In this document: one piece after another, positions 42,033 through 53,569 of the stretch
Layout: each line of letters opens with the position of its first letter
How positions within the stretch are numbered: the stretch's first letter is position 1
Source: Cytobacillus oceanisediminis 2691
GTDB lineage: Bacteria > Bacillota > Bacilli > Bacillales > Cytobacillaceae
Assembly: GCF_007678455.1 (NCBI RefSeq)
Contig: NZ_VEEP01000001.1
Location: 186,001 to 250,000 of the forward strand
Direction of reading: 5' to 3'
DNA: 64,000 nucleotides
Position numbers and translations under genes: made by a program
Notes under the pieces: generated by a model
Database searches by the model: none
What the model was told of the DNA's origin: nothing
What the model saw: only the letters and a program-made list of their open reading frames with translations

Positions 42033-42806
42033 TTGGAAACTGTAGTCATTAAATGCGGCGGAAGTGTGCTGGGGGAACTTGATGACCCATTCTTTATGAG
42101 TCTTAGAGAATTGATGGAAAACGGATATTATCCTGTCATCGTCCATGGTGGCGGGCCAGCAATCAATTCAATGCTTGATTTATATAACATCCCTGCGGAC
42201 TTCAAGGAAGGGCTTAGGGTAACGTGCGATAAAACGATGGAAATCGTTGAAATGGTCCTGTCAGGCCAGACGAACAGGCAGCTGTGCGGGATATTGATGA
42301 AACAAGGATTCAAGGTTCTTGGTATTAATGGGAGCGACGGATCCTGCTTGCAGGCAGACTATATCGATAAACAAGGGCTAGGGTATGTAGGGAAGGTCAA
42401 CAACGTAAATACTGACCTTATTATGATGGCAGTTGAGTCGGGTTATATTCCGGTCATTACTCCTATCGGAATTTCGGAGGATGGCTGCAAGCTGAATATC
42501 AATGGAGATTACGCTGCTGCATCGATCGCGAAAGCTTTGAATGCCGAGCGCTGTGCTTTTGTGACCAATGTCGATGGCATCCTGATCAACGGTGAGTTAA
42601 TCGCCGAAATAACGGATCATGAGATAGAAAACTATATTTCTGATGGAAGCATTTATGGCGGAATGGTACCCAAGGTAAATTCAGCATTATCTGCAACAGC
42701 CGCCGGTGTAGAGAAAGCGATGATCATTTCTGGCAAAAAGCCATTCTATAAAAATGACTGCTGGCATGGAACCGCGATTGCCGCAAAGGAAGGAGTGCTA
42801 AAATGA
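42033..42806 (+). CDS. argB: Acetylglutamate kinase
   Basis: A 257-residue amino-acid kinase phosphorylating N-acetylglutamate: VIKCGGSVLG, VHGGGPAINSML, and VTNVDGIL. TTG start at 42033 after AAAGGGG. It overlaps argD by four bases (ATGA). Confidence 0.92.
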   Translation: METVVIKCGGSVLGELDDPFFMSLRELMENGYYPVIVHGGGPAINSMLDLYNIPADFKEGLRVTCDKTMEIVEMVLSGQTNRQLCGILMKQGFKVLGINGSDGSCLQADYIDKQGLGYVGKVNNVNTDLIMMAVESGYIPVITPIGISEDGCKLNINGDYAAASIAKALNAERCAFVTNVDGILINGELIAEITDHEIENYISDGSIYGGMVPKVNSALSATAAGVEKAMIISGKKPFYKNDCWHGTAIAAKEGVLK

Positions 42807-43957
42807 GTCATTTATTCCCTACTTACCAGAGATGGGAGATTGAGCCTGAGAAAGCAAGCGGATCGGTCATTCATGGGAAAGATGGACGTGAATATCTTGA
42901 TTTTACTTCAGGTATAGGTGTATGTAATCTGGGCCATCGTCCTGAAGGGGTAGAACAGGCTGTCAAAGATCAGCTGGAATTATTCTGGCATGTATCAAAT
43001 CTTTTTCCGCAAAGCATCCAGGAGGAAGCAGCCGGAAAACTTGCGAAAGCGTCTGGTTTGGATTGTGTGTTTTTTGCCAACAGTGGTGCAGAGGCTAATG
43101 AAGCAGCAATAAAACTGGCGAGAAAAGCAACCGGCAGGAAGAAGATCATTACGTTCCTGCAATCCTTCCATGGGCGTACGTTTGCTGGCATGGCAGCGAC
43201 AGGGCAGGAAAAAATCAAGCATGGATTCGGGAGTATGCTCGAAACCTTTGTTCACTTGCCATTCAATGACCTGGAAGCTCTAAAAAATGAAATTGATTCC
43301 GATACAGCAGCCGTCATGATTGAAATTGTTCAGGGTGAAGGCGGAATTCATGTCGTTAATGAAGAGTTTATTAAAGAGGCAGACAAACTCTGCACAGAAA
43401 ACGGGGTGCTGCTTATTGTCGATGAAATCCAAACGGGAATCGGGCGTACAGGAAAGCCCTTCGCCTTTCAGCACTTTGGAATCTCACCCGATATCATAAC
43501 GGTTGCAAAAGGGCTTGGTAATGGATTGCCAATTGGTGCAGCCGTCGGTAAAGCGATACTTGCAGAACATTTTGGCCCGGGTAGCCATGGATCAACATTC
43601 GGAGGGAATCCAATCAGTACCGCTGCTGCTTCCGCTGTAATGGATATTATCTTTGAACATGAATTCCTTAAAGAAGTATCTGCCAAAGGGGAGACTTTGT
43701 TTCAGTTGCTTGACCAGGAACTTGGCGATTTGGAAGTGGTAAATGAAATCAGGGGCATTGGCTTGATGGCCGGTATAGAATTGACTGTTGCAGCCCAGCC
43801 TTATCTCTCCCAGCTGAGGAAGGCGGGATTGATCACTTTGCCGGCAGGAGAAAAGGTGATAAGGCTTCTTCCGCCGCTGATTGTAACTGTCGAAGATCTG
43901 CAAAAGGCAGTATCTGTATTAAGAGAAATGTTAATAAAGCAAACCGTAACAGCTTAA
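42803..43957 (+). CDS. argD: Acetylornithine aminotransferase
   Basis: A 384-residue class III PLP aminotransferase making N-acetylornithine. Motifs: FANSGAEANEAAIKLAR, VDEIQTGIGRTGK and the PLP lysine in TVAKGLGNGLPIGA. It starts within the argB stop (ATGA), with AAGGAG upstream. Confidence 0.93.
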   Translation: MSHLFPTYQRWEIEPEKASGSVIHGKDGREYLDFTSGIGVCNLGHRPEGVEQAVKDQLELFWHVSNLFPQSIQEEAAGKLAKASGLDCVFFANSGAEANEAAIKLARKATGRKKIITFLQSFHGRTFAGMAATGQEKIKHGFGSMLETFVHLPFNDLEALKNEIDSDTAAVMIEIVQGEGGIHVVNEEFIKEADKLCTENGVLLIVDEIQTGIGRTGKPFAFQHFGISPDIITVAKGLGNGLPIGAAVGKAILAEHFGPGSHGSTFGGNPISTAAASAVMDIIFEHEFLKEVSAKGETLFQLLDQELGDLEVVNEIRGIGLMAGIELTVAAQPYLSQLRKAGLITLPAGEKVIRLLPPLIVTVEDLQKAVSVLREMLIKQTVTA

Positions 43958-43980
43958 GAGCTGTATATTTTTTAAAAATA

Positions 43981-44018
43981 AATGAATAAAAATTTATGAT
44001 TATAAATAAATATTCAAC
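43981..44018 (+). promoter_or_regulatory. Paired ARG boxes before carA
   Basis: AATGAATAAAAATTTATG and TATAAATAAATATTCAAC match the ArgR/AhrC consensus closely. They lie in the 75-bp gap after argD, so carAB-argF may have separate arginine control. Confidence 0.72.
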
Positions 44019-44032
44019 TGGAGAGGTGACAA

Positions 44033-45112
44033 ATGAAAGGATATTTGCATCTGGCTGACGGAAAGACATATCAGGGATCCCTGCTTGGTTCGCTTCCTGA
44101 AGAGGGAATCGCCGGTGAAATTGTGTTTTTCACAGGAATGACAGGATATCAGGAGGTACTGACCGATCCTTCCTATAAGAATCAAATCATTGTGTTCACT
44201 TATCCGCTGATTGGCAATTACGGTATAAATAATGAGGATTTTGAAAGCAAGAAGCCGCATGTTGCAGCGGTAATTGTCTGTGAAGCTGCCAAAGAGGCCT
44301 ACCATTATGAAGCACAGCATTCTTTTACCGAGTATCTTGAAAAATGGAATATTCCGGTCCTTGAACATATTGATACCCGTGAGCTTGTAAAAAGCATCCG
44401 GCAAAATGGCACGATGCCGGCAGTTCTGGCAGCTGGCCGTGAAAGTACTGTATGCTGCGACACCATCGACAGCCTGAAGGTAAAAGAGGTTTCAGTCCAG
44501 TCACCGGTGACGATTGGAAGGGGCAATACCCACATCGTATTGGTCGATTACGGATTCAAAAAATCGATTGCCGACTATCTCGTTAAACAAAGCTGCCTTG
44601 TTACAATCGTTCCCTATGATTATAGTGCGGAACAAATTTCGGCACTGAAGCCTGATGGGGTGCTTTTATCAAATGGACCAGGAGATCCAAAAGAGTTGAT
44701 TGATCAGCTGCCGGAAATCAGGAAAGTGGCTGAATATTATCCGGTATTGGGAATCTGTCTCGGCCATCAGCTGGCGGCCCTTGCTTTCGGAGGGGATACG
44801 AGAAAAATGCTGTTTGGACACCGGGGAGCAAACCAGCCTGTATTCGATGTGACGGGAAACCGTGTATTCATGTCATCACAAAATCATAGCTATGCGGTTG
44901 ATCAAGATAGTATCGAGCATACAGGTTTGAAAATACGGTTCCTTAATAAAAATGACCAGTCCATCGAGGGGCTTTACCATGAAAAACTGCCGCTGATTAC
45001 CGTTCAATTTCATCCAGAAGCAAGTCCGGGACCTGAAGATAGCATCTTCATATTCGAAGAATTCATCAATACAGTCAAATACAGAAAGCGGAGAGAAGTC
45101 AGCTATGCCTAA
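44033..45112 (+). CDS. carA: Carbamoyl phosphate synthase, small (glutaminase) subunit, arginine-type
   Basis: A 359-residue subunit hydrolysing glutamine for CarB. Class I glutaminase triad: Cys242 in LGICLGHQLA and His/Glu in QFHPEASPG. N-terminal substrate-channel domain MTGYQEVLTDPSY. Its place among arg genes and the ARG boxes mark it as the arginine-specific isozyme (as in Bacillus carA versus pyrAA). GAGAGG before the ATG; overlaps carB by eight bases. Confidence 0.93.
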   Translation: MKGYLHLADGKTYQGSLLGSLPEEGIAGEIVFFTGMTGYQEVLTDPSYKNQIIVFTYPLIGNYGINNEDFESKKPHVAAVIVCEAAKEAYHYEAQHSFTEYLEKWNIPVLEHIDTRELVKSIRQNGTMPAVLAAGRESTVCCDTIDSLKVKEVSVQSPVTIGRGNTHIVLVDYGFKKSIADYLVKQSCLVTIVPYDYSAEQISALKPDGVLLSNGPGDPKELIDQLPEIRKVAEYYPVLGICLGHQLAALAFGGDTRKMLFGHRGANQPVFDVTGNRVFMSSQNHSYAVDQDSIEHTGLKIRFLNKNDQSIEGLYHEKLPLITVQFHPEASPGPEDSIFIFEEFINTVKYRKRREVSYA

Positions 45113-48100
45113 GGATACAAGTATTAAATCAATATTGGTCATTGGATCTGGCCCCATTATCATCGGCCAGGCAGCAGAATTTGATTATGCAGGAACACAG
45201 GCCTGCATCGCTCTGAAAGAGGAAGGCTACCGTGTCATACTTGTCAACAATAACCCTGCCACCGTCATGACGGATCATGTGTTTGCCGACGCAGTCTATT
45301 TTGAGCCGATGACAGTGGAAAGTGTAGAAAATATCATCAAAAAAGAAAGGCCAGATGGCATTCTCGGCACACTGGGCGGCCAGGCAGGACTAAATCTGGT
45401 TTTTAAGCTGAGTGAACAAGGAATCCTCGAAAAATACCGTGTGAAAGTACTTGGTACTTCAGTGTCGAGCATCAAGCAGGGGGAGGACAGGGAAGCATTC
45501 CGAAGCCTGATGCATAAGCTGAATGAGCCTGTGCCGGAAAGCGAAATCGTACAAATGGTGGAAGAAGCGGCTGCTTTTGCAGAAAGAATCGGTTTTCCGC
45601 TGATTGTCCGTCCAGCCTATACACTTGGCGGCACAGGAGGCGGAATTGCCGATGATATGGATGAATTACTGGCGCTTGTTTCCGGGGGATTGAATGAGAG
45701 CCCAATCAACCAATGCCTGGTGGAAAGAAGCATTGCCGGCTTCAAAGAAATTGAATATGAAATGATGCGTGATTCAGCTGGAACTTGTATCGCCATTTGT
45801 AATATGGAAAATATCGATCCAGTGGGAATCCATACAGGTGACTCGATCGTCGTTGCACCTTCCCAAACGCTGACTGACCGTGAGTATCAAATGCTCAGGA
45901 CTTCGGCGGTTAAAATTATTTCGGCTTTAGGAATTGTCGGAGGCTGCAATATCCAGTTTGCCCTCGATCCTGAAAGCAAGAAATACTACTTGATTGAAGT
46001 GAATCCGCGTGTAAGCCGGTCTTCAGCGCTCGCATCCAAAGCGACAGGTTACCCGATTGCCCGTATGGCAGCAAAGCTGGCCGTTGGATATAACCTGGCA
46101 GAGATCAAGAACCCGGTAACGGGAAATACATTCGCCAGCTATGAGCCGGCGCTCGATTATGTAGTAGTGAAAATCCCGAAATGGCCGTTCGAACAATTCC
46201 CTCACATTGACCGGACACTGGGGACGCAAATGAAGGCAACCGGGGAAGCGATGGCGATTGACAGAAACTTTGAGCGTGCATTCATCAAAGCCGTCAGGTC
46301 CCTTAACATCAAAACCTTGGACTTGAAGCTGCCTGCTATTGCGGATCTTTCCGTTGAAGAGTTATACACCCTTGCAGACAATCAGACAGACCAGCGGATA
46401 TTTGCTTTGCTGGAACTGCTGCGCAAAGGCGAGAGGATGATGGCTCTCCATGAAAGAACCAAAATAGATCTGTTCTTCCTATCTAAATTCAAATCATTGA
46501 TTGAAATGGAGAAGGAAATTGAAGGATACAATATCGAAATCATTACACCATCTGAACTAAGAATTTTAAAAGAAAAAGGTTTTAGCGATGCCTATCTGGC
46601 AACAGTTTGGAAGGTTGCGGAGAAAGCTGTCAGGGAACTGCGAAGAGAGCAAGGTATAGTGCCTGCATATAAGATGGTCGATACATGTGCTGCTGAATTT
46701 GAATCAGCATCCAATTATTTTTATTCGAGCTATTTTGGAGAAAATGAGGCGATGGCTAAAAGCGGAAAGCGGAAGGTCCTCGTCATCGGAAGCGGCCCAA
46801 TCAGCATCGGTCAGGGAATTGAGTTTGATTATTGCTCAGTTCACGGCGTCTTTGCCCTTAAGGAAGAAGAAATCGAAACGATCATGATCAATAACAATCC
46901 CGAAACAGTCAGCACAGATTTTGCGATTTCCGACAGGCTGTATTTTGAGCCATTGGCATTGGAAGATATCTTGAATGTGATTGAGCTTGAAGGAATTGAT
47001 GAAGTCATTGTTCAGCTCGGCGGACAGACGGCTTTAAATCTTGCCAAAGGGCTTGAAGAAGAAGGAGTACAGCTCCTGGGAACATCCTCCGGGACAATTG
47101 ATGTATTTGAGGACAGAGATGAATTTTACAAACTGCTTGATAAATTGGAGATTCCGCGTGTAAAAGGAGAGACAGCTGCTGACGAAGAAGAATTGCGGAA
47201 TGCAGCCGAGCGTCTCGGATACCCAGTAATGATCAGGCCATCTTATGTCATTGGCGGGTTGAATATGGTCATAATTCATAACCAACAGGAGTTGAATAAT
47301 GTATTGGAAGAAGGAAATATACATTACCCGATTCTTGTTGATCAGTATCTTGAAGCAAGTGAGGCAGAGCTTGACCTTGCGGCGGATGGTGAGCATATCC
47401 TGATTCCGGCGATCATCGAGCATATCGAGAAGACAGGAGTCCATTCAGGGGACAGTTTTTGTATGATCCCTGCCCAGAGCTTCCCGCCAAAAATGAAACG
47501 GAAAATGGCTGATTATGCCAAGAGGATTGTGAGCAGTTTGAAATATAAGGGGTTAATGAATGTTCAGTTCATTGTGAAAGGTGAGGACGTGTATTTACTG
47601 GAAGTCAATCCACGTTCAAGCAGGACCATGCCGATCGTTAGCAAGGTAGCCGGAGTGGATTTAGTGGAAAAAGCGACAAAAATATTGCTTGGGAAATACT
47701 TTTTGTCGAAAGACGAAATCAAACTCGATTCTGATGCACCTTTCATCTGTGTCAAACACCCTGTATTTTCGAACTTTGCACTAAAAGGGCTTGACAGCAA
47801 AACAGGTCCTCAAATGATATCGACAGGAGAAGGAATCAGTGTAGGAGCCTCTTTTCAAGAAGCCATAAATAAAAGTTTTCATTCCTTAAATGGAAAGAGT
47901 GTCAACGGTACCATTGCCATTGCTGATAAGAAGGTTTTATCGGAAGTGGAAAACAAATTCCCTTCTTTACAGCTTGTGGATATTGACCATGTAACTGAAG
48001 ATAACTTAATCGCTGCCTTGTATTGCCCCGGGACTTTGAAAGAGGATATCGCTCTAAGGGAGTGGGCAGTAAAGAACAGAAAAATCGTCTTGACCCAAAA

Positions 48101-48206
48101 GGAAACATTATATGCTTTTTTAGAAAGCCAATCCATGCAATCCTGGAATGTAAAATCCCTAGGAGAATGGCTGACAGAAAAAAATGAGGAAGTGATTGTA
48201 AGATGA
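45105..48206 (+). CDS. carB: Carbamoyl phosphate synthase, large subunit, arginine-type
   Basis: A 1033-residue protein with two homologous ATP-grasp halves (each opening with a [10 protein letters not shown].xEFDY motif, near residues 11 and 560) and a C-terminal regulatory domain. It makes carbamoyl phosphate from ammonia, bicarbonate and 2 ATP. It is slightly shorter than pyrimidine-type subunits (about 1070), fitting a reduced allosteric domain in the arginine-specific isozyme. Coupled to carA and, by a four-base overlap, to argF. Confidence 0.93.
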   Translation: MPKDTSIKSILVIGSGPIIIGQAAEFDYAGTQACIALKEEGYRVILVNNNPATVMTDHVFADAVYFEPMTVESVENIIKKERPDGILGTLGGQAGLNLVFKLSEQGILEKYRVKVLGTSVSSIKQGEDREAFRSLMHKLNEPVPESEIVQMVEEAAAFAERIGFPLIVRPAYTLGGTGGGIADDMDELLALVSGGLNESPINQCLVERSIAGFKEIEYEMMRDSAGTCIAICNMENIDPVGIHTGDSIVVAPSQTLTDREYQMLRTSAVKIISALGIVGGCNIQFALDPESKKYYLIEVNPRVSRSSALASKATGYPIARMAAKLAVGYNLAEIKNPVTGNTFASYEPALDYVVVKIPKWPFEQFPHIDRTLGTQMKATGEAMAIDRNFERAFIKAVRSLNIKTLDLKLPAIADLSVEELYTLADNQTDQRIFALLELLRKGERMMALHERTKIDLFFLSKFKSLIEMEKEIEGYNIEIITPSELRILKEKGFSDAYLATVWKVAEKAVRELRREQGIVPAYKMVDTCAAEFESASNYFYSSYFGENEAMAKSGKRKVLVIGSGPISIGQGIEFDYCSVHGVFALKEEEIETIMINNNPETVSTDFAISDRLYFEPLALEDILNVIELEGIDEVIVQLGGQTALNLAKGLEEEGVQLLGTSSGTIDVFEDRDEFYKLLDKLEIPRVKGETAADEEELRNAAERLGYPVMIRPSYVIGGLNMVIIHNQQELNNVLEEGNIHYPILVDQYLEASEAELDLAADGEHILIPAIIEHIEKTGVHSGDSFCMIPAQSFPPKMKRKMADYAKRIVSSLKYKGLMNVQFIVKGEDVYLLEVNPRSSRTMPIVSKVAGVDLVEKATKILLGKYFLSKDEIKLDSDAPFICVKHPVFSNFALKGLDSKTGPQMISTGEGISVGASFQEAINKSFHSLNGKSVNGTIAIADKKVLSEVENKFPSLQLVDIDHVTEDNLIAALYCPGTLKEDIALREWAVKNRKIVLTQKETLYAFLESQSMQSWNVKSLGEWLTEKNEEVIVR

Positions 48207-49159
48207 CAGCACTGCAACAGCTTGATACCAATCTAAAAGGCAAAGATTTATTAACTCTTGCCCATATAGAAAAACATGAGATTCTGGCATTGCTGGAAAA
48301 GGCAATGATCCTCAAAGAAAAAACGCTCAAAAAACAATTTGACCAGCCTTTAAAAGGGAAAATCCTTGGAATGATTTTTGATAAATCCTCGACTCGGACC
48401 CGGGTTTCATTCGAAGTAGGCATGATTCAGCTTGGAGGCAGCGCTCTATATTTAAATGGCAATGATCTTCAGCTGGGGAGAGGCGAATCGCTAAGCGATA
48501 CAGCCCAGGTTCTTTCACAATACCTGGATGGCATCATGATCAGGACGTTTTCACATAAATCGGTGGAGGAGCTGGCACAGCATGCCGATATACCGGTCAT
48601 TAACGGATTGACCGATTTATATCACCCATGCCAGGCGCTGGCCGATCTGATGACGATATACGAAAAGAAGGGTAAGCTGGAAGGACTCAAGCTGGCATAT
48701 ATCGGGGATGGCAACAATGTCGCACATTCCCTGATGATCGCCTGCACAAAAGTGGGTCTCGACATATCGCTTGCATGTCCAAATGGATATTACCCTGATT
48801 CGCAAATTATATCCCTTTGTGAGAGCTTTGCAGCAAAGAGTGGTGCAAAACTCGTCATTACTGAATCGCCATCAGAAGCTGTTGCTGAAGCAGATGTCAT
48901 CTATACAGATGTCTGGACGAGCATGGGACAGGAAGGCGAAAACGAAAAAAGAATGAAGGACTTTCAAGATTTTCAGGTTAATGCTGAATTGCTGACGGCA
49001 GCAAATGATGATTACCTTTTCATGCACTGCCTTCCCGCACATCGAGGAGAAGAAGTAGCCGCAGATATCATTGATGGTCAGCACTCAGTCATTTTTGAGC
49101 AGGCAGGAAATCGACTTCACGCCCAAAAAGCTTTGCTGGTGGAGATTTTGAAGGACTAG
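48203..49159 (+). CDS. argF: Ornithine carbamoyltransferase
   Basis: A 318-residue enzyme that converts ornithine and carbamoyl phosphate to citrulline. Carbamoyl-phosphate motif [19 protein letters not shown] and ornithine loop [10 protein letters not shown] are present. ATGA overlap with carB; last gene of the cluster, so the product of carAB is used immediately. Confidence 0.94.
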   Translation: MTALQQLDTNLKGKDLLTLAHIEKHEILALLEKAMILKEKTLKKQFDQPLKGKILGMIFDKSSTRTRVSFEVGMIQLGGSALYLNGNDLQLGRGESLSDTAQVLSQYLDGIMIRTFSHKSVEELAQHADIPVINGLTDLYHPCQALADLMTIYEKKGKLEGLKLAYIGDGNNVAHSLMIACTKVGLDISLACPNGYYPDSQIISLCESFAAKSGAKLVITESPSEAVAEADVIYTDVWTSMGQEGENEKRMKDFQDFQVNAELLTAANDDYLFMHCLPAHRGEEVAADIIDGQHSVIFEQAGNRLHAQKALLVEILKD

Positions 49160-49166
49160 ATACAAA

Positions 49167-49196
49167 TAAAACCGGCTAAATGTTAGCCGGTTTTTT
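49167..49196. terminator. Bidirectional terminator between argF and uppP
   Basis: AAAACCGGCTAA and TTAGCCGGTTTT with T-rich tail. Confidence 0.88.
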
Positions 49197-49203
49197 ACCT
49201 TAA

Positions 49204-50016
49204 TTAAGAGAAAAGGATCACTGCTGTGCCAGCAATGAAGCAATAAATCGCAAAATACTTCAGATTTCCCTGGGCCATGATATTCATGAACCATTTTAAT
49301 GAAAAGTAAGAGGCGATTAGTGAAGCAATAAATGCAAATACATACGGTAATGCCAGATCCTTAAGAAATGGGTCTTGTAAAATGTCCGAAAATCCAAGGA
49401 TCATGCCGCCGACACTGACAGGAATATATAACAGGAAGGAATATCTTAAGGCTGTTTCCTGTTTCATGCCAAGCGCCATTGCGGCAACAATCGTAGCACC
49501 CGAACGGCTGATTCCTGGTATGAGGGCTACAGCCTGGGCAAGACCAACAATAATCGCATCCCTAAAACTTAAATCACCGTCACTTTTGCGCCCCCGCAAA
49601 TTCCGAATCATCCAAAGTGCAAAGCCAGTCACCAATAATGTAATGCCGACAGTTTTTATTGAAGCTAAATTTCCCTCGATAAAGTCGCCAAAAAGGATGC
49701 CGATGACTCCTGCAGGAATCGTTCCGACAATCAGGTAGATAATGAACATAAAGTCAGACTTCGCTTCAGGATCTTTATCCTTAAGATATGCAAGTCCATT
49801 GACAATTAATCGCCAGATATCTTCCCGATAAATGAATAATACCGCAAATAATGAAGCTGTGTTCACCAAAAGGGCAAAGCTCATGCCCCTGATTTCAAGC
49901 CCGAAAAAATGCTCGGCAATTTCAAGGTGGCCGCTTGAAGACACGGGTATTGGCTCTGTAATTCCCTGGAATAAACCTAAAAGTATGTATTTGATCAAAT
50001 CAAAGAAATTCTCCAT
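49204..50016 (-). CDS. uppP: Undecaprenyl-diphosphatase UppP (BacA family)
   Basis: A 270-residue membrane enzyme with seven or eight helices. It recycles undecaprenyl pyrophosphate to the monophosphate carrier for cell-wall synthesis. The two signature motifs are intact: [14 protein letters not shown] and PGISRSGAT. Loss raises bacitracin sensitivity in relatives. Start ATG at 50016; GGAGG lies about 13 bases upstream, a longer spacing than usual. A 63-residue longer frame is rejected. Confidence 0.9.
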   Translation of the reverse strand: MENFFDLIKYILLGLFQGITEPIPVSSSGHLEIAEHFFGLEIRGMSFALLVNTASLFAVLFIYREDIWRLIVNGLAYLKDKDPEAKSDFMFIIYLIVGTIPAGVIGILFGDFIEGNLASIKTVGITLLVTGFALWMIRNLRGRKSDGDLSFRDAIIVGLAQAVALIPGISRSGATIVAAMALGMKQETALRYSFLLYIPVSVGGMILGFSDILQDPFLKDLALPYVFAFIASLIASYFSLKWFMNIMAQGNLKYFAIYCFIAGTAVILFS

Positions 50017-50165
50017 AATGATTTCTAATCCTCCATGTTTTTTTAACCCATACAAACTAATGTACAGCATATCCCTTTTTTTTAAAAGGATAAAATAAGC
50101 ATTAATACTTTGGTTGAGAAAGTAAATAATATTACAGCCGGAATACTTATGAAGGAGGAAGGCAA

Positions 50166-50348
50166 ATGGGTCAGAGTCATCAGTTCCGTGCCGGACAAAA
50201 GGCACCTAATAATGGTATTTACATTGAAATCGGCGAAACAGGCAGCAATGTCAACAACCCGCAAAAAATCAAGCTGAAAGCTGGGGATCGCTTTCCTGAA
50301 AACTCCAACCATAATCGCCACTGGACATACATGCCAAAATTTAAATAA
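50166..50348 (+). CDS. yjzC: YjzC family small protein
   Basis: A 60-residue protein ([27 protein letters not shown]..., ending HWTYMPKFK) typical of YjzC: hydrophilic, Gly/Asn-rich, about 60 residues. Function unknown. Strong SD (GAAGGAGG) before the ATG. Neighbour of argF and clpB region as in B. subtilis. Confidence 0.85.
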   Translation: MGQSHQFRAGQKAPNNGIYIEIGETGSNVNNPQKIKLKAGDRFPENSNHNRHWTYMPKFK

Positions 50349-50351
50349 AAG

Positions 50352-50388
50352 CAGTAAAGCCATCCAGTGCGGATGGCTTTACTTTATG
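50352..50388 (+). terminator. Terminator of yjzC
   Basis: AGTAAAGCCATCC pairs with GGATGGCTTTACT, followed by TTT; the clpB promoter begins within it. Confidence 0.8.
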
Positions 50389-50399
50389 GAAAATTTTAT

Positions 50400-50430
50400 T
50401 ATAATGAAATAAAGGTCAAAAAAGGTCAAA
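50400..50430 (+). promoter_or_regulatory. clpB promoter -10 and CtsR box
   Basis: TATAAT (50400-50405) is followed by GGTCAAA-AAA-GGTCAAA (50414-50430), the tandem heptamer of the CtsR heat-shock repressor. It overlaps the transcription start and ends just before the ribosome site, so CtsR should block initiation until heat stress. Confidence 0.82.
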
Positions 50431-50442
50431 GGAGTGATTGGG

Positions 50443-53043
50443 TTGGATTTAAATAGAATGACGGAAAGCTTACAGCAGGCATTTGTATCAGCCCAGACCC
50501 TGGCTGTTCAACATAATCACCAGGAAGTGGACGATACCCATCTGTTGCTCTCCATACTTGGACAAGACGGTAACCTGGCCGCTACCCTATTGACGGGCTT
50601 AGGAATGAATCTGGAAAATTATAAAGAAGTCTTAAATAATTCCCTTGCAAAAAAACCACAAGTTTCAGGAAGCGGCGTCGAACAGGGGAAATTATATATT
50701 ACCTCGACACTGCAAAAGGTTTTGGCACAAGGCGAAAAGGAAATGAAACAGTTTGAGGACGAATATCTGTCGGTAGAACATGTTATCCTGGCAGCACTCG
50801 AAACTGCAGGTTCCGAGGCTGGATCTGCCTTGAGGAATTCAGGCATAACGAGGGCAAAACTGCTGGCAAGAATCAAAGAGGTTAGGGGGAATCAGAGAGT
50901 GACTTCACAAAACCCAGAGGCGACTTACGAAGTTTTAAAAAAATATGGACGTGACCTAGTTGAGGAAGTCCGCTCAGGTAAGGTTGACCCGGTAATCGGC
51001 CGGGATAGTGAAATACGAAATGTAATCCGTATCCTATCAAGGAAAACAAAAAACAATCCAGTCCTGATCGGGGAACCTGGGGTCGGCAAGACTGCTATAG
51101 TGGAAGGTTTGGCACAAAGGATCGTGCGTAAAGATGTTCCAGAGGGCTTGAAGGATAAGACGGTATTTGCACTTGATATGAGTGCGCTGATTGCTGGTGC
51201 GAAGTTCCGCGGCGAATTCGAAGAGAGATTGAAAGCCGTTTTGAATGAAGTGAAAAAAAGTGAAGGGAAAATCCTTCTGTTCATCGATGAACTCCATACA
51301 ATCGTAGGGGCTGGGAAGACAGAGGGCGCTATGGATGCAGGGAATATGCTGAAGCCTATGCTTGCCCGCGGGGAACTTCATTGCATCGGCGCGACAACTC
51401 TCGATGAGCATCGTAAATACATTGAAAAAGACCCCGCATTGGAACGCAGATTCCAGCAGGTACTGGTACAGGAACCGGACGTAGAAGATACAGTTTCAAT
51501 TTTAAGGGGATTGAAAGAAAGGTTCGAAATCCACCATGGAGTGAATATCCATGACCGTGCACTGGTTGCTGCTGCCACATTATCTGATCGGTATATAACG
51601 GACAGATTCCTGCCTGATAAGGCGATTGACCTTGTTGATGAGGCGTGTGCACTAATCCGTACGGAAATTGATTCAATGCCCTCTGAACTTGATGAGGTAA
51701 CCAGAAGGGTCATGCAGCTGGAAATCGAAGAAGCTGCATTGACAAAGGAAAAAGATGATGCCAGCCGGGAACGCCTTGAAATTCTTCGTAAGGAACTCGC
51801 GAATTTAAGGGAAAAAGCGAATGGGATGAAGGCAAGGTGGCAGCAGGAAAAAGAGGGAATCCAAAAGGTTCAGGAAAAACGTGAAATGTTGGAAAAACTG
51901 CGCCGTGAACTGGAAAAAGCAGAAAATGATTATGATTTGAACAAGGCGGCTGAATTAAGGCATGGCCGTATTCCTTCGCTGGAAAAAGAGCTGAAAGAGC
52001 TTGAATTGGAGGTTAGCAAGAATGAAGATGACAGGCTTCTTCGTGAGGAAGTAACCGAAGAAGAAATTGCCGGTATCGTTTCACGCTGGACGGGCATTCC
52101 AGTAATGAAACTGGTTGAGGGGGAACGGGAGAAGCTTCTCAAGCTTGAGAGCATCCTGCATGAACGAGTTGTAGGGCAGGATGAAGCGGTATCTCTCGTT
52201 GCCGATGCAGTCCTAAGGGCAAGAGCAGGAATCAAGGATCCAAACAGGCCGATTGGTTCATTCATTTTCCTTGGCCCTACAGGGGTTGGTAAAACGGAGT
52301 TGGCGAAGACGCTGGCACAATCCTTGTTTGACAGTGAAGAGCATATCATCCGAATCGATATGTCCGAGTATATGGAAAAGCATGCTGTTTCAAGGTTGAT
52401 TGGAGCCCCTCCAGGATATGTCGGGTATGAAGAAGGAGGACAGTTGACAGAGGCTGTCAGAAGGAATCCATATTCTGTCATCCTTCTCGATGAAGTGGAG
52501 AAGGCGCATCCTGAAGTATTCAATATCCTCCTGCAAATGCTGGATGATGGCAGGGTAACCGATTCGCAGGGAAGAACTGTCGACTTTAAGAACACGGTAA
52601 TCATCATGACATCCAATATCGGTTCACACCATCTGCTTGAGCGGCAGGACGGTGCCGAGGAAATCTCTTCTGAAACAAGGGACCTGGTCATGTCCCAGCT
52701 GCGCAGCCATTTCCGTCCTGAATTCCTGAATCGTGTCGATGAAATCATTTTGTTCAAGCCGCTTGCATTGAAAGAAATCAAAATGATCGTCGGAAAGTTG
52801 GTTTCAACTCTGCAGGGAAGACTGGCAGATCAGCAAATCCAGCTTGATATCACGGATGAAGCCAAAGAGTTTTTAGCAGAACATGGTTTCGATCCTGTCT
52901 ATGGTGCCAGACCGTTGAAGCGATTCATCCAGAGAAGCGTGGAAACCAAACTTGCAAAAGAAATTATCGCTGGCAGGATAAAAGAGAAAAGTAAGGTGGA
53001 AATTGGAATTGAAAATGGGGATATTGAGTTGCGAGTTGAATAA
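50443..53043 (+). CDS. clpB: ATP-dependent disaggregase ClpB
   Basis: An 866-residue Hsp100 chaperone: N-domain (1 to about 150), two AAA+ modules with Walker A GEPGVGKT (about 208) and GPTGVGKT (about 608), and the coiled-coil middle domain (about 410-520, rich in Glu/Lys/Leu) that marks ClpB rather than ClpC. It extracts proteins from aggregates with DnaK. TTG start at 50443 (MDLNRMTES) eight bases after AAAGGAG; a GTG nine bases earlier lies in that site. Many Bacillus relatives, including B. subtilis, lack clpB at this locus. Confidence 0.92.
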   Translation: MDLNRMTESLQQAFVSAQTLAVQHNHQEVDDTHLLLSILGQDGNLAATLLTGLGMNLENYKEVLNNSLAKKPQVSGSGVEQGKLYITSTLQKVLAQGEKEMKQFEDEYLSVEHVILAALETAGSEAGSALRNSGITRAKLLARIKEVRGNQRVTSQNPEATYEVLKKYGRDLVEEVRSGKVDPVIGRDSEIRNVIRILSRKTKNNPVLIGEPGVGKTAIVEGLAQRIVRKDVPEGLKDKTVFALDMSALIAGAKFRGEFEERLKAVLNEVKKSEGKILLFIDELHTIVGAGKTEGAMDAGNMLKPMLARGELHCIGATTLDEHRKYIEKDPALERRFQQVLVQEPDVEDTVSILRGLKERFEIHHGVNIHDRALVAAATLSDRYITDRFLPDKAIDLVDEACALIRTEIDSMPSELDEVTRRVMQLEIEEAALTKEKDDASRERLEILRKELANLREKANGMKARWQQEKEGIQKVQEKREMLEKLRRELEKAENDYDLNKAAELRHGRIPSLEKELKELELEVSKNEDDRLLREEVTEEEIAGIVSRWTGIPVMKLVEGEREKLLKLESILHERVVGQDEAVSLVADAVLRARAGIKDPNRPIGSFIFLGPTGVGKTELAKTLAQSLFDSEEHIIRIDMSEYMEKHAVSRLIGAPPGYVGYEEGGQLTEAVRRNPYSVILLDEVEKAHPEVFNILLQMLDDGRVTDSQGRTVDFKNTVIIMTSNIGSHHLLERQDGAEEISSETRDLVMSQLRSHFRPEFLNRVDEIILFKPLALKEIKMIVGKLVSTLQGRLADQQIQLDITDEAKEFLAEHGFDPVYGARPLKRFIQRSVETKLAKEIIAGRIKEKSKVEIGIENGDIELRVE

Positions 53044-53048
53044 CAAAG

Positions 53049-53078
53049 AAAAAAGTCATCCAGCTGGATGACTTTTTT
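53049..53078. terminator. Bidirectional terminator between clpB and yjzD
   Basis: AAAAGTCATCC and GGATGACTTTT stem with T-rich tail. Confidence 0.88.
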
Positions 53079-53089
53079 ATGTACTTTAA

Positions 53090-53278
53090 TTAATGACCGT
53101 GCTTCTCTTCGGAACCGCCAGGAAGGACTGCAGGAATCACGAGGATGATTATGGTTGCCAAAACAGCCAGGATCGTGCTTTGAGCCAGGTCCAATCCAAC
53201 GCCAATCATTGCGCCGGCTACATAATTCAGCATTAGAACAAGAAGGAATGTCCAGAATAAAGTCCAGAAATATTTCAC
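53090..53278 (-). CDS. yjzD: YjzD family small membrane protein (DUF2929)
   Basis: A 62-residue protein with two transmembrane helices and a polar tail (GGSEEKHGH). Matches YjzD/DUF2929 of Bacillus; function unknown. The start is the GTG at 53278 (MKYFWTLFW) with AGAGGTG six or seven bases upstream; a GTG three codons earlier lies inside that ribosome site. Confidence 0.78.
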   Translation of the reverse strand: MKYFWTLFWTFLLVLMLNYVAGAMIGVGLDLAQSTILAVLATIIILVIPAVLPGGSEEKHGH

Positions 53279-53356
53279 GATTTTCACCTCTTACATTATT
53301 AAATCTTTTATCATCTTACCACAAGCCATCTAAATTATAAATAATATTTAAATAAA

Positions 53357-53373
53357 ATGAAAAGCGTTTTCAT
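53357..53373. promoter_or_regulatory. cre-like palindrome between yjzD and yjaU
   Basis: ATGAAAAGCGTTTTCAT has perfect seven-base arms around GCG, similar to a CcpA site but with one extra central base. Rest of the 291-bp gap shows no gene. Confidence 0.35.
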
Positions 53374-53569
53374 GTAATCAATCGATTTTCCCGTCTGTAG
53401 GAATTATTATAGAGATGTAGATAAAATTTCAGGCCATTTGATATGTTTGGCAAATCAAAAAGTCATTTATGAAGATTCTAAGGTTTAATGAGAAAAATGG
53501 GCAAACTCCCGTTCATTTCCTGATAAATAACATACAGTAATATGAATAATCTATAGGGAAGGGGTTGGT

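Noticed and set aside
51930-52781. 283-residue minus-strand open frame inside clpB
   Set aside because: A shadow of a highly conserved AAA+ coding sequence; Ser-rich composition and no initiation signal.
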